Source of the DNA: Negadavirga shengliensis
GTDB taxonomy: Bacteria; Bacteroidota; Bacteroidia; Cytophagales; Cyclobacteriaceae
DNA: 64,000 nt
Direction: 5' to 3'
Assembly: GCF_042652345.1 (NCBI RefSeq)
Contig: NZ_JBHSJJ010000013.1
Span: 62,001-126,000, forward strand
This document shows positions 16,787 through 25,557 of this stretch, in pieces. Position 1 is the stretch's first letter; each line of letters opens with the position of its first letter. Both the position numbers and the translations under genes were made by a program. Under the pieces are notes generated by a model. That model saw only the letters and a program-made list of their open reading frames with translations. It was not told the DNA's origin and ran no database searches.

Positions 16787-19543
16787 ATGCATTTGAAATT
16801 CCCGTTATTCCCGTTTTTGGCCTTTTGTTTATGTGGATCATCAGCCATGGCCCAATATGAAGGAAAAATAGTAGACAAGGATACCCGGGAACCACTTTTT
16901 GGGGCGTATATTTTCTTGAAGGACAATGAGGGCGAGACGCTAAGTTCCGGCTTTACCGATGAAGAAGGCCTCTTCTCTGTTGAAAAACCCGATACAGACA
17001 GGTTCTGGGTGGAGATCAGTTTTATGGGATACAAGGATTACCGAAAAAGAAAAAGGGCACCACGGACGAACCGCCTAGGCACCTTTGAACTGGAAAATGA
17101 CGGTGAGCTGATGGATGCGGTTGAAATAGACGCTCCCCACATTACCGGAGAGGTAAAGGGCGATACGGTAGCCTTCAACGCAGATGCCTATAAAACCAGA
17201 CCGGAAGCGGATGCCTTTGATCTGGTGAGAAAAATGCCCGGTGTGGTCCTGCAAAACGGCACGATCCAGGTCCAGGGCGAGGATGTCGAAGAGGTCTTGG
17301 TTGACGGCCGCCCGTTTTTTGGAGATAATCCCTCGGCCGCTTTAAGGAATCTCCCCGCAGAAGTCATTGACAGGATAGAGTTTCTGGACCGGCAGGGAGA
17401 CGAGGCCATCCTCACCGGATTTGACGACGAAGAAAACATCAAAACCATCAACATCATCACTAAAGAAGACAAACGGGCGGGAAGATTTGGGAAATTCTTT
17501 GGTGGCTATGGATCGGATAACAACTACCTGGCGGGCGGCCACATGAATTTTTTCAGGGAAGCCCAGCGGCTCACCGTCATCGGATTATCCAACAACATCA
17601 ACCAGCAGAATTTCTCAGCGGATGACCTCTCCGGGGCTTTTGGCAATACCGATAACCGACGGGGAGGCGGCAATGATCTTTCCGTCAGAAGCCAGCCCGG
17701 CATCACTACCACCAATGCCATAGGTGCTAACTTTTCAGATGAATATCTGGATGAAAAACTGAAGTTGACCGGGAGTTACCTTTATAACAACCGGGACAAT
17801 GTTCTCAACCGGTATTCCTCCCGGGACTATGTTCTCCCCAACGACAGCCTGCAATTGTATCAGGAGCATAGAAGCAACCGGAACCGCAGCGAAAGCCACC
17901 GGTTGAATTTCAGGATTGATTATGACATCAATGACCGCCATGCCTTGATCATCAGACCCAGTCTCGGCTATGAAAAAAACAGAGCCACCAACCAGCTTAC
18001 TGCTGCCAACCTGTTCGATATGAACACCCCCATCAGTGAAACCAATAACACGACGGATTCCGAAAGACAGGCATTAAGTTTCCGGAACTTTATGGTCTAC
18101 CGCTATAATTTCAAGAAAACAGGCCGGAATTTTTCTACCCGCGTAGTTACAAGGTATAATGACAACGAAGGCATTTCTGATCTCACCGCCGTCAACCGAA
18201 ACTTTCAGACCGATCTGACAGACAGCCTGATCCAAAACAGCACTACCGCTTCAGACGGGTTCAATTACAATGTACGGTTTACCTATACTGAGCCTCTCGG
18301 GGAAAGTTCCGTATTACGGGCAGACTACCAGATAGCCAACAATATCTCCAATACCCTGCAGGAAGTGCTGCGGCAGGAACAGGAAACCGGTGTCGGCAGA
18401 TTGGACAGCACCCTTTCCAACCAATTTGAAAACACCTATCTTACCCAAAGGGCGGGATTGGGCTACCGGCTCCGAAAAGGAATCTTCAGAATGTATGCCA
18501 ACCTGAGGTACCAGACCGCAACCATCGACAGCGACCGGATTTTTCCGGGCTTTGAAAATATCCGGCGGGATTTTACCAATATCCTCCCCAGGCTGAGAAT
18601 GGATTTCCGGTTTAACCGCGAAAGTAACCTGCGTGTGGATTACCGTACCTTTACCAATGCCCCCTCTATCCGGCAATTGCAGGATGTGATCGACAATTCC
18701 AATCCGATCCAGTTGTCCAATGGAAACGCGGAACTGAACCAGGAATTCACACACAGGGCCTTTGCCCGGTACCGGAAAATCAACCCGGAGACCTCCAGGT
18801 CATTTATGATCTATGCCAATGCCATGGTCACTCAGGATTTTATCGGTAACGAAACCTTTATCGCCTCCCTGGACACGCTGATCCAGGGGTCGGTACTCCT
18901 GAACCAGGGCGGCCAATATACCAGGCCCGTTAACCTGGACAATTTCTGGAATTTCCGGACTTTTGTCTCCTGGGGTTTCCCCCTTCAGTTCATGAGCAGT
19001 AACCTGAACCTCCATACCCGCTTCAATATCAATAACCGCCCCGGCCGGATCAATGAGCAGACCAATTTCAACAGGAATACCAGCATCGGCCAGGGTTTTG
19101 TGCTGAGCAGCAACATTAGCGAACATTTGGATTTCAACTTCTCCATGAGGGGAAATTATAATGTCGTCAGGAGCAGCCTTCAGGAAAACCTCAACCAGGA
19201 TTATTATACCCAGCAAACCCGCTTGGACCTTTTTTGGAATTTTGTAGGAGGCCTTTTTATCAGCACCAATGCTAACCATCAGCTATACCGGGGCTTGGGC
19301 GAGGATTTCGACCAGTCCATCTACCTGGTCAATCTGGATGTGGGGTATCGCATTCCTCCAAGCCGTAAAGCCGAATTCAAACTCACCGTTTTTGACCTTT
19401 TCAACCAGAACCTCAGTATTGACCGGAATGTGACGGATGTATATGTGGAAGACGTGAGGACCCAGGTCTTGCGGCAGTTTGTGATGCTGACATTTACGTA
19501 TAACCTGCGTTCCTTTGGGGGATACCGCATGGAGTTGGAGTGA
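16787..19543 (+). CDS. TonB-linked outer membrane beta-barrel protein (no SusD partner)
   Basis: A 918-residue outer-membrane protein with a signal peptide (about 1-22, SSAMAQ). A carboxypeptidase-regulatory-like domain (about 25-100, VDKDTREPLFGAYIFLKD) precedes a plug-like segment with KMPGVVLQNGTIQVQGEDVEEV, LVDGRPFFGDNPSAALRNLP and NIITKEDKRAGRFG. The rest is a large barrel of the OMP_b-brl class, not a SusC barrel. It is a clear paralogue of 55692-58586, with nearly the same order of motifs (NNINQQNFS, LVDGREFFG). No SusD accompanies it, so its cargo is unknown; a role in the pectin locus rests on position alone. It ends 14 bp from the convergent PL10 gene. Confidence 0.85.
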   Translation: MHLKFPLFPFLAFCLCGSSAMAQYEGKIVDKDTREPLFGAYIFLKDNEGETLSSGFTDEEGLFSVEKPDTDRFWVEISFMGYKDYRKRKRAPRTNRLGTFELENDGELMDAVEIDAPHITGEVKGDTVAFNADAYKTRPEADAFDLVRKMPGVVLQNGTIQVQGEDVEEVLVDGRPFFGDNPSAALRNLPAEVIDRIEFLDRQGDEAILTGFDDEENIKTINIITKEDKRAGRFGKFFGGYGSDNNYLAGGHMNFFREAQRLTVIGLSNNINQQNFSADDLSGAFGNTDNRRGGGNDLSVRSQPGITTTNAIGANFSDEYLDEKLKLTGSYLYNNRDNVLNRYSSRDYVLPNDSLQLYQEHRSNRNRSESHRLNFRIDYDINDRHALIIRPSLGYEKNRATNQLTAANLFDMNTPISETNNTTDSERQALSFRNFMVYRYNFKKTGRNFSTRVVTRYNDNEGISDLTAVNRNFQTDLTDSLIQNSTTASDGFNYNVRFTYTEPLGESSVLRADYQIANNISNTLQEVLRQEQETGVGRLDSTLSNQFENTYLTQRAGLGYRLRKGIFRMYANLRYQTATIDSDRIFPGFENIRRDFTNILPRLRMDFRFNRESNLRVDYRTFTNAPSIRQLQDVIDNSNPIQLSNGNAELNQEFTHRAFARYRKINPETSRSFMIYANAMVTQDFIGNETFIASLDTLIQGSVLLNQGGQYTRPVNLDNFWNFRTFVSWGFPLQFMSSNLNLHTRFNINNRPGRINEQTNFNRNTSIGQGFVLSSNISEHLDFNFSMRGNYNVVRSSLQENLNQDYYTQQTRLDLFWNFVGGLFISTNANHQLYRGLGEDFDQSIYLVNLDVGYRIPPSRKAEFKLTVFDLFNQNLSIDRNVTDVYVEDVRTQVLRQFVMLTFTYNLRSFGGYRMELE

Positions 19544-19557
19544 AAAAATGTCCAAAA

Positions 19558-20661
19558 CTAATTTCCTCTACTGATTCTCCATTCCGGATATTCCTTCTCC
19601 AATAACGATTCGGCATAAGGACCAAGGTAACTGTATCCTACCCTTCTTTCGTGTTCTATCTCAGCAAGCCGGTACCTGACCACCCCATCCCGGCCAACAA
19701 ACATAGGTTTGTTGGTACCTATTTCATAAAACCGCGCCCAAAGCGGCCCTGCGTTTTCATCTTCCACTACCACCCGGTCATAGCCTCTGGGCAGTGAGGG
19801 ATCCTCTTTGCGCTCTACCTTGATTCCTTCCAGTTTCACCTCTTCAAACCAGGCTACCGCACTTTCAATGGCGCGGATCACCTCATCATCAGGGTTTTCA
19901 AGGGACATCAGATATCTTACGATTCCCACGCTTTCCCCACCGCTGATGGAGGGCAATTCATAGGCCCGGCCTTTCGCAGGACGCAGATCATCCTTATTAT
20001 GCTGTGCACACCAGGCGGTAAGTTGTCCATCCACTTCGATTTGAGCAGCCAGAATCATTTCCAGCCCCTTACCTATGGCATGCTGGGCCCTTTCCTTTCT
20101 CGCAGCATCCACAAAATCATAAGGCTGTTTTCCTTTTGCCACATCCCGGAGCAGTTCCATGGCCTGTATCATCGCCCCGTCGTTAAAAGTAATGTGTTCG
20201 TAGTAGCCTTCTCTGATGGGATAATACTGCGGCCAACCTCCGTTGTCATATTGGGCCTCCATGATATAATCCAGGGCTTTCAGTACCGCTTCCCCAAAGC
20301 GGGCCTGCCCGGTCTCCCCATATACTTTGGCAAGAAATTCCGTCTGGATAAAAGTGGCGTCATTGTCTATGGTAGTACCAATAGTTTCAGATTGTGCGTC
20401 TTTCAACGCCTTCCTTCCCTCCTCTGTCAGGTTCACGGACATGTCAATGTTCTTATACCATCCGCCGTTATCCTTTTGATGCAGCAGCATGTTGTCACCT
20501 ATCCGAACGGCCTCCCCACTGCCATACCATTCCTGTGGCTGGTCCAGCACCCGTTTCCAGGGTACCTTTTCCCCTTGTTGACTAATAAAAGCCATCAGCA
20601 TCCCTGGCAGCAAGGTCAAAATGAAAAGTATCCTATTGTTGCTTTTACTATTGTAATTCAT
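19558..20661 (-). CDS. pelA: PL10 family pectate lyase
   Basis: A PL10-type pectate lyase of 367 residues from the ATG at 20661 (MNYNSKSNNRILF). That start puts a hydrophobic signal peptide at the N-terminus; a frame opening further upstream would bury it. Family motifs seen are LLHQKDNGGWYKNIDM (about 60), TTIDNDATFIQTEFLAKVY (about 100), AQYDNGGWPQYYP (about 140), HITFNDGAMIQAMELL and the C-terminal RGYDRVVVEDENAGPLWARFYE region containing conserved basic and acidic residues of the (alpha/alpha)-barrel fold. It cleaves polygalacturonate by Ca2+-assisted beta-elimination. It lies 200 bp after GH28. An AAAGGAA/TTCCTTT hairpin (20771-20796) is in that gap. Confidence 0.93.
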   Translation of the reverse strand: MNYNSKSNNRILFILTLLPGMLMAFISQQGEKVPWKRVLDQPQEWYGSGEAVRIGDNMLLHQKDNGGWYKNIDMSVNLTEEGRKALKDAQSETIGTTIDNDATFIQTEFLAKVYGETGQARFGEAVLKALDYIMEAQYDNGGWPQYYPIREGYYEHITFNDGAMIQAMELLRDVAKGKQPYDFVDAARKERAQHAIGKGLEMILAAQIEVDGQLTAWCAQHNKDDLRPAKGRAYELPSISGGESVGIVRYLMSLENPDDEVIRAIESAVAWFEEVKLEGIKVERKEDPSLPRGYDRVVVEDENAGPLWARFYEIGTNKPMFVGRDGVVRYRLAEIEHERRVGYSYLGPYAESLLEKEYPEWRISRGN

Positions 20662-20861
20662 GGAATATTTATTTTTTTGGCTCATCAAATGGAAAGAAGG
20701 TCTTTCCTCATAATCCTCGGTCTTCTTTATGCTCCGCAAAGGAACAGCTTCGCCGAAACAACCGTTTTTGAAAGGAAGAAATCTTTCGTTTCCTTTGTTT
20801 CAACGATACTTCATACGACCACCCTATCTTTTAGAAAGGATCAGGTGCCGGAGTCAATTCG

Positions 20862-22451
20862 TTAACCCTCTTCCTCAGGCTTTTCAGGCAGTGTCCGGAC
20901 AAACCGGATATTCTCCGTGGCCTCCCCTGCCATTTCGGTATAAATCTTTTCTCCGGGAACATCAAAATGCACGTTTTCGAACCGGATGTCTTTGCTGTCC
21001 AGAAAATGCAGGACGGTGTCGGGTGAGGAAATCCTGATGTTTCTCAGCAGCATCTCCCTGGCGTCATGGGCAGTAAAAAGCCTTTCACTGTTCACCACGG
21101 CATTTTCCAGGCTAAAATTCCTCATGGGGGATTCAGGGATACCTGTCACATTGATAAAAGCCGAGGCATTCTCCACAAGGATATCTTTTGCATGGATGTT
21201 TTTGAATTCGGGTGTCAGCGCATCTTTTTCGCGGGGAGGCGTTCTTTTGGCCAGATCGCCCACATACATCTCGCTGCCCAGCATGTCCCACCTAAATGCC
21301 GTATGGCGGAGATTCATCCTGATCCTTTCGTAGATCAGGTTGTCGCCCCCACCCCCACGGGGCCTCCGGGTTTTGAAACGGATGCCGACGCCGGTATTGT
21401 CAAACACACAATCATGCACATATAAATTGTGAACCCAACCTGCCGTCTCGCTGCCCACCGTGATGCCGCCATGCCCTTCCTTGGCCAGGCAATGGCGCAC
21501 CACCACATTCTCCGTCGGCCGGTTGACCCGGATACCGTCATCACCCCGGCCGGATTTCATGGTGAAGCAGTCGTCTCCATTGTTCAGCGTGGAATATTCT
21601 ATCAATACGTTTCTGGAGGATTCGATATCGATGCCATCGCCCCTGGGAATTCCCACGGAATTCACGGTGACGCCGCGGATAATGACCCCGTCACAGTAGA
21701 CGGGCACAATGTTCCAAAAGGCTGTCTGCTCCAGTGTAATGCCTTCAATATATACATTCGTGGATTCCGTAGGGGAAATGAACATGGGAAGGAATATGGA
21801 TTCGCCGTCATGCCCTTCGTAAATCCTTTCCTCCACGGGCTTATCCACCGGTACAAAATTCTCCACCACATCCTCGGTCATCATCTGGTTTTTAACCGGG
21901 CCGGCTTCCGGGCCAAAAAGAGTGCCTTTGCCGGTAATGGCGATATTGTCTGCCCGGTAGGCATAAATACAGGCCCCAAGGGACATGACCTCCACCCCCT
22001 CGTGCCTGGTGAAAACCGCAGGGCGGTAATCTTCCAGCTCGCCGCTAAAGCGGAGTTCGGCTCCCTGCTCAATATGCAGGTTCACGTTGCTTTTTAACGT
22101 GATCCTCCCGGATTTCCACTGGCCGGCCGGGATCACCACCTTTCCGCCGCCTTGAGCGCTGGTTTCATCAATGGCCTGCTGGATGATGGCCGTAACCATC
22201 TCCCCTTGCTTGGCGCCGCTTTCGGCAATATTGATCACCAAGTTGGGAAAGGTGGGTTTTTTAAATTCCGGCATGACGAAAGGAGCCTCCACGGGAGCAA
22301 TGTGTTCCGGCATATGGGCTGCCCCCACCATGTCCAGGGTGGGCAGGGTTTCTATAAACCGCGTGTCAACTTCCTGATGCCGCTCCTTGCAAGATGTCCA
22401 TCCTGCCAATAACAGCAGTCCTGCCAAAAATTTTACACGCTGATTAACCAT
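20862..22451 (-). CDS. GH28 family polygalacturonase lipoprotein
   Basis: A 529-residue GH28 right-handed beta-helix enzyme with a lipobox (LAGWTSC, Cys about 21), so probably anchored in a membrane rather than free. All four GH28 signature sites are visible: PRGDGID (269-275, in place of NTDG), GDDC (292-295, the two catalytic Asp), GHG (326-328) and RFK (358-360). It hydrolyses alpha-1,4 galacturonosyl bonds in homogalacturonan or a related polymer. Whether it acts as an exo- or endo-enzyme, or on rhamnogalacturonan, cannot be settled here. It sits between the Sde182-like pair and the PL10 lyase on the same strand, with a 299-bp gap upstream that probably holds its own promoter. Confidence 0.93.
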   Translation of the reverse strand: MVNQRVKFLAGLLLLAGWTSCKERHQEVDTRFIETLPTLDMVGAAHMPEHIAPVEAPFVMPEFKKPTFPNLVINIAESGAKQGEMVTAIIQQAIDETSAQGGGKVVIPAGQWKSGRITLKSNVNLHIEQGAELRFSGELEDYRPAVFTRHEGVEVMSLGACIYAYRADNIAITGKGTLFGPEAGPVKNQMMTEDVVENFVPVDKPVEERIYEGHDGESIFLPMFISPTESTNVYIEGITLEQTAFWNIVPVYCDGVIIRGVTVNSVGIPRGDGIDIESSRNVLIEYSTLNNGDDCFTMKSGRGDDGIRVNRPTENVVVRHCLAKEGHGGITVGSETAGWVHNLYVHDCVFDNTGVGIRFKTRRPRGGGGDNLIYERIRMNLRHTAFRWDMLGSEMYVGDLAKRTPPREKDALTPEFKNIHAKDILVENASAFINVTGIPESPMRNFSLENAVVNSERLFTAHDAREMLLRNIRISSPDTVLHFLDSKDIRFENVHFDVPGEKIYTEMAGEATENIRFVRTLPEKPEEEG

Positions 22452-22485
22452 ATGATCGTGATCCAGGGATGATAATGTCAGGCAA

Positions 22486-22493
22486 CAAATTTA
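22486..22493 (-). promoter_or_regulatory. Candidate -7 box (TAAATTTG) upstream of GH28
   Basis: Exact match to TAnnTTTG on the minus strand, 34 bp upstream of the GH28 ATG at 22451. A TTGG lies 15 bp upstream of it rather than the usual 19-20, so the -33 assignment is uncertain. The remaining upstream gap to 22750 is AT-rich and shows no other feature. Confidence 0.35.
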
Positions 22494-22750
22494 AGAGTAT
22501 TTGCCCACCAACCTTCCCGTGGTGTCGGGGACAAAACTAATTTCCTGCACATTTTGCCTTGGCAAACAAGTTATCCTAAATTATAAATTGCAAAAGAGAT
22601 TTCTTATCAACGGATATCTTACAGTATTTTCTGAAACTAAAGAATAATATTCAATTAACCAACACCTCGAACTACGGCATTTTTTTACATAATACTCAAA
22701 AACAATTATTAAATGTGGTAATGTAAAACCCAACAACTGTGATAAATCCC

Positions 22751-24016
22751 TCACTCCAACCAACGCCATCTTTCCGCCCAATCCAAAAGAAAATCCTGTT
22801 GGTGCCGGAAAATGGTCCTTGCCCCTTGATGAGGTCCTTCGAAGTTCTCGGGACTGGGATCATCGCCCCACCACCCGGTCAGCGGACTGAAGTCCCGGGG
22901 ATGCAAAGTCCCCGGCCAAGGGTCCACGGCAACAAAAGCTCCTGTCTGCCCATCCAACTCCTTTATTTTACTGATCACCTGATAAGTCCAACTGCCAGTT
23001 GATTTGGGCACAAAACGTACCTTGTATTGGCCCTCTCCTTCATAATATCCCTCAAACTGCTGACCGTCGATTTCAAGCATCAAGCTGGGTTCATCGCTGT
23101 CCGGTTCCGTCTCCGGTCCCTGGAATTTCCATTCCACCAAAGCAAACACGGGAACTGTGTCATTCAGGGTGGTAGGTCTTTCAAATGTCCTGCGGGAACT
23201 GTGCCTGAGGGGCACGAAGCTTCCACCCCAACTCTCCCCCTCGGGATTTTCAGGGTCGCCATGTAGCAAGTAGGCGACGGAAGGCGTATCTCCCATTTTG
23301 ATCACTCCTTCATAATAATTCACAAAATCTTTTCCCATGGCACCCCTGCCTTTGATATGGACATCATAGAAGTTTTTCACATGGGTGTTTTTGTCCGAAC
23401 CGTCATCCACAAACCACCCTCTGTAAGTGGCATTGGCCTCGATGAGCCACAGATCCGGGAAATGTGTGGCCATATAATGATAGGCATCCGCGCCCCATTT
23501 CTTGTTGGGTCCGGCAATCCAGTATAACCTGAGCCTGCCGGCTATATCCGGCGCATCATGAAGGGCCTGCGCCACGTCCTCCAAACCTCCCCATACCAAC
23601 ACCCAAAGTGGCTGGTTACTTTTTTTCCGTGCGCATCGGATAATCCATTCCGATCCTTCAGTTGGCTTGTCCCAACCTTTCAGCGGAGCCCGTTCCGTCG
23701 CGCCTTGCCTGGTCACCGACCGCAAGTCCTCCGGAGAGGGAAAATCATCCTTCCGGGCTTTTAGCTTCCAGTAGTCCTGTTCGTACAAATCTATAACATG
23801 CAGGATGTCCGCTTTTCTTCCCGGTCCATAAGGAGAGGCAATCAGTCCTTCTGTTTGGAATTTATCCGCATACATCAAGTAATGAATCATGGATTGGAAA
23901 TCATCATCATCGGTGCCCCCTATATCGGAACTGACGATCACCCTGGGCTTTTGCTGGGCACTTACCAGGCCTGACCACAGCAAACCCATTATCAATAAAA
24001 CTGTCCAGTGCTTCAT
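22751..24016 (-). CDS. Sde182-like protein with nucleoside-hydrolase-like domain (DUF1593)
   Basis: A 421-residue secreted protein with signal peptide (about 1-20, GLVSAQ). The N-terminal nucleoside-hydrolase-like domain begins with PRVIVSSDIGGTDDDDFQS, where the Asp cluster recalls the Ca2+/ribose-binding DxDxxxDD of nucleoside hydrolases; WVLVWGGLEDVAQAL follows at about 140. The C-terminal part (about 310-400, GQYKVRFVPKSTGSWTYQVIS) is a beta-sandwich-like DUF1593 C-terminal domain. The family was first described as a putative cellulose-binding protein of Saccharophagus; its enzymatic role is not established. The gene starts 12 bp after the paralogue at 24029-25459, so the two are co-transcribed within the pectin gene run. 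Confidence 0.8.
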   Translation of the reverse strand: MKHWTVLLIMGLLWSGLVSAQQKPRVIVSSDIGGTDDDDFQSMIHYLMYADKFQTEGLIASPYGPGRKADILHVIDLYEQDYWKLKARKDDFPSPEDLRSVTRQGATERAPLKGWDKPTEGSEWIIRCARKKSNQPLWVLVWGGLEDVAQALHDAPDIAGRLRLYWIAGPNKKWGADAYHYMATHFPDLWLIEANATYRGWFVDDGSDKNTHVKNFYDVHIKGRGAMGKDFVNYYEGVIKMGDTPSVAYLLHGDPENPEGESWGGSFVPLRHSSRRTFERPTTLNDTVPVFALVEWKFQGPETEPDSDEPSLMLEIDGQQFEGYYEGEGQYKVRFVPKSTGSWTYQVISKIKELDGQTGAFVAVDPWPGTLHPRDFSPLTGWWGDDPSPENFEGPHQGARTIFRHQQDFLLDWAERWRWLE

Positions 24017-24028
24017 AACCTTACCTGA

Positions 24029-25459
24029 TCAAGGGAAAACATTGACGATCACCCGTTGGTACCGGGTCAGGGCGGGCGTGCCGCGATCGGTGACCGCAAG
24101 GATGATGTGTACTGTTTCCGGTTCGGTAACAGGGGGAGCCACAAAAGTCGCCTCTTCTTTGTCCTTATCCGAAATTTCAACAAGCGTTTTGTAGGCATAA
24201 GTGCCGGCTTCCCGGTAAGAAATCCATTCATAATCCAATTCATCCCCGTCGGGATCGGAAGAACCTTTGGCACTGAGCTTTACCCTTTCCCCGCTTTTCA
24301 CATCCAGTTCAGCAGCATGCCCTAGCCGGGCAACCGGAGGGTGGTTGGCTTCTTCATATGGCTTCACCGTCCAATCCATCCGGGCAGCAAAATCATTCTG
24401 ATAGGCTTCCCGCCAACGCCAGATCGTGGCTTTGTTGCTGGTCTGAAAGCGCCCGTCTGTACCCAATACTTCATCTTCGGCATTGGTCCAAAAAGGCCGG
24501 GGTTCGGGGCCATAAAAATGCTTTTGCAGCCGTGGGGTGTAGTATTCATACCTGCCTCCCCAGCTTCCATAGTGGGGATTTTCGGGATCGCTAAGCCCGT
24601 TTTCTATCAGGAAAAGAAAAGAAGGAGAATCCCCTTCCATCAAAAAGGTGGTTTGCGGGTATTCCGCCCCCAAGGGACCTTTGCTTCTGATATGTTCGTC
24701 CAGCCAGGGGTTGTCCACGATACTGAAGTCCGCCCCGGAAAACCTGCCATGGAAATAGTCCCCGCTGATGCCGGTCCAGGTGGCATAATGGTAGGCATAA
24801 CGGTCATGAGTGCCCGGGCTTGCAATGTAAAATAAATCCGGAAAAGTCTTTCTCAGCCAGGGTCCGGAATCATCCTGGTCGGAAATGGTATATACCCTCA
24901 ACTTGGCCACAAATGTTTCCAGTTCCTTTGGGGAGCGGGTCATTTTCACCTTCCAAAGTGCCTGTGCGAGGCAATTTGGCCCTCCCCATACCAAAACCCA
25001 AAGCGGCCTGTCATCGGCATCCACCTGCCGGATGATCCACTCTGAACCTTCTGAATCTTTGCCTTCACCGACAGCCCGCATGCCAAAATCGGGAAAACCT
25101 TCCTTTACATTATCCAAAAGATCTGCTGTTTCCGGATAGCCCTCCTCGTGTAGCAACAGGTTCTCTCTGACCTTGCCATAGGCCTCCACGATTTCGCGGA
25201 TACGCCAGGTAGCCAGCTGTTCTTTCTGATGGATGGATGTGGTGGCGACCAGCCCCTCCACATCCCAATGGTTGGCATAAGTAAGGAAGCGTACCAAGGA
25301 TTGGGCGTCGTCGGGTTCATTTTCGATATCGGTAAGTACCAGAACCCGTCTTTTTTCAGATGGGTTCTGGCCATAGACGCATACAGGCAAGATGCTGAAT
25401 AACAACATCCAACACACAAGGTTATTGGCAATGCCTAAGGTGGGTATTTGGTTTATCAT
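24029..25459 (-). CDS. Sde182-like protein with nucleoside-hydrolase-like domain (DUF1593), second copy
   Basis: A 476-residue secreted paralogue of 22751-24016. Signal peptide about 1-30 (VCVYGQ). The nucleoside-hydrolase-like domain starts at RVLVLTDIENEPDDAQSLVRF (about 38), again with clustered acidic residues, and contains WVLVWGGPNCLAQALW (about 180) and FYIASPGTHDRYAYHYATW. The C-terminal ~110 residues (PPVARLGHAAELDVKSGERV, GSSDPDGDELDYEWISY) form a cadherin/PKD-like beta-sandwich. The two copies have diverged strongly, which suggests different substrates. It is followed by its paralogue 12 bp away and preceded, 98 bp upstream, by GH127. Confidence 0.8.
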   Translation of the reverse strand: MINQIPTLGIANNLVCWMLLFSILPVCVYGQNPSEKRRVLVLTDIENEPDDAQSLVRFLTYANHWDVEGLVATTSIHQKEQLATWRIREIVEAYGKVRENLLLHEEGYPETADLLDNVKEGFPDFGMRAVGEGKDSEGSEWIIRQVDADDRPLWVLVWGGPNCLAQALWKVKMTRSPKELETFVAKLRVYTISDQDDSGPWLRKTFPDLFYIASPGTHDRYAYHYATWTGISGDYFHGRFSGADFSIVDNPWLDEHIRSKGPLGAEYPQTTFLMEGDSPSFLFLIENGLSDPENPHYGSWGGRYEYYTPRLQKHFYGPEPRPFWTNAEDEVLGTDGRFQTSNKATIWRWREAYQNDFAARMDWTVKPYEEANHPPVARLGHAAELDVKSGERVKLSAKGSSDPDGDELDYEWISYREAGTYAYKTLVEISDKDKEEATFVAPPVTEPETVHIILAVTDRGTPALTRYQRVIVNVFP

Positions 25460-25557
25460 TTTGTTTGGGGCTTTTCAAGCATCATTTGTAGTCCAATGAT
25501 TTTTTATTTATGTGTATAACTACCTATCATTTTCAAAAATAATTGAAACAACTTGAT

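Noticed and set aside
19999..20865. 288-residue open frame on the plus strand
   Set aside because: It lies antisense to the PL10 gene, and its translation shows no domain and many rare-residue runs. A shadow of the opposite strand.
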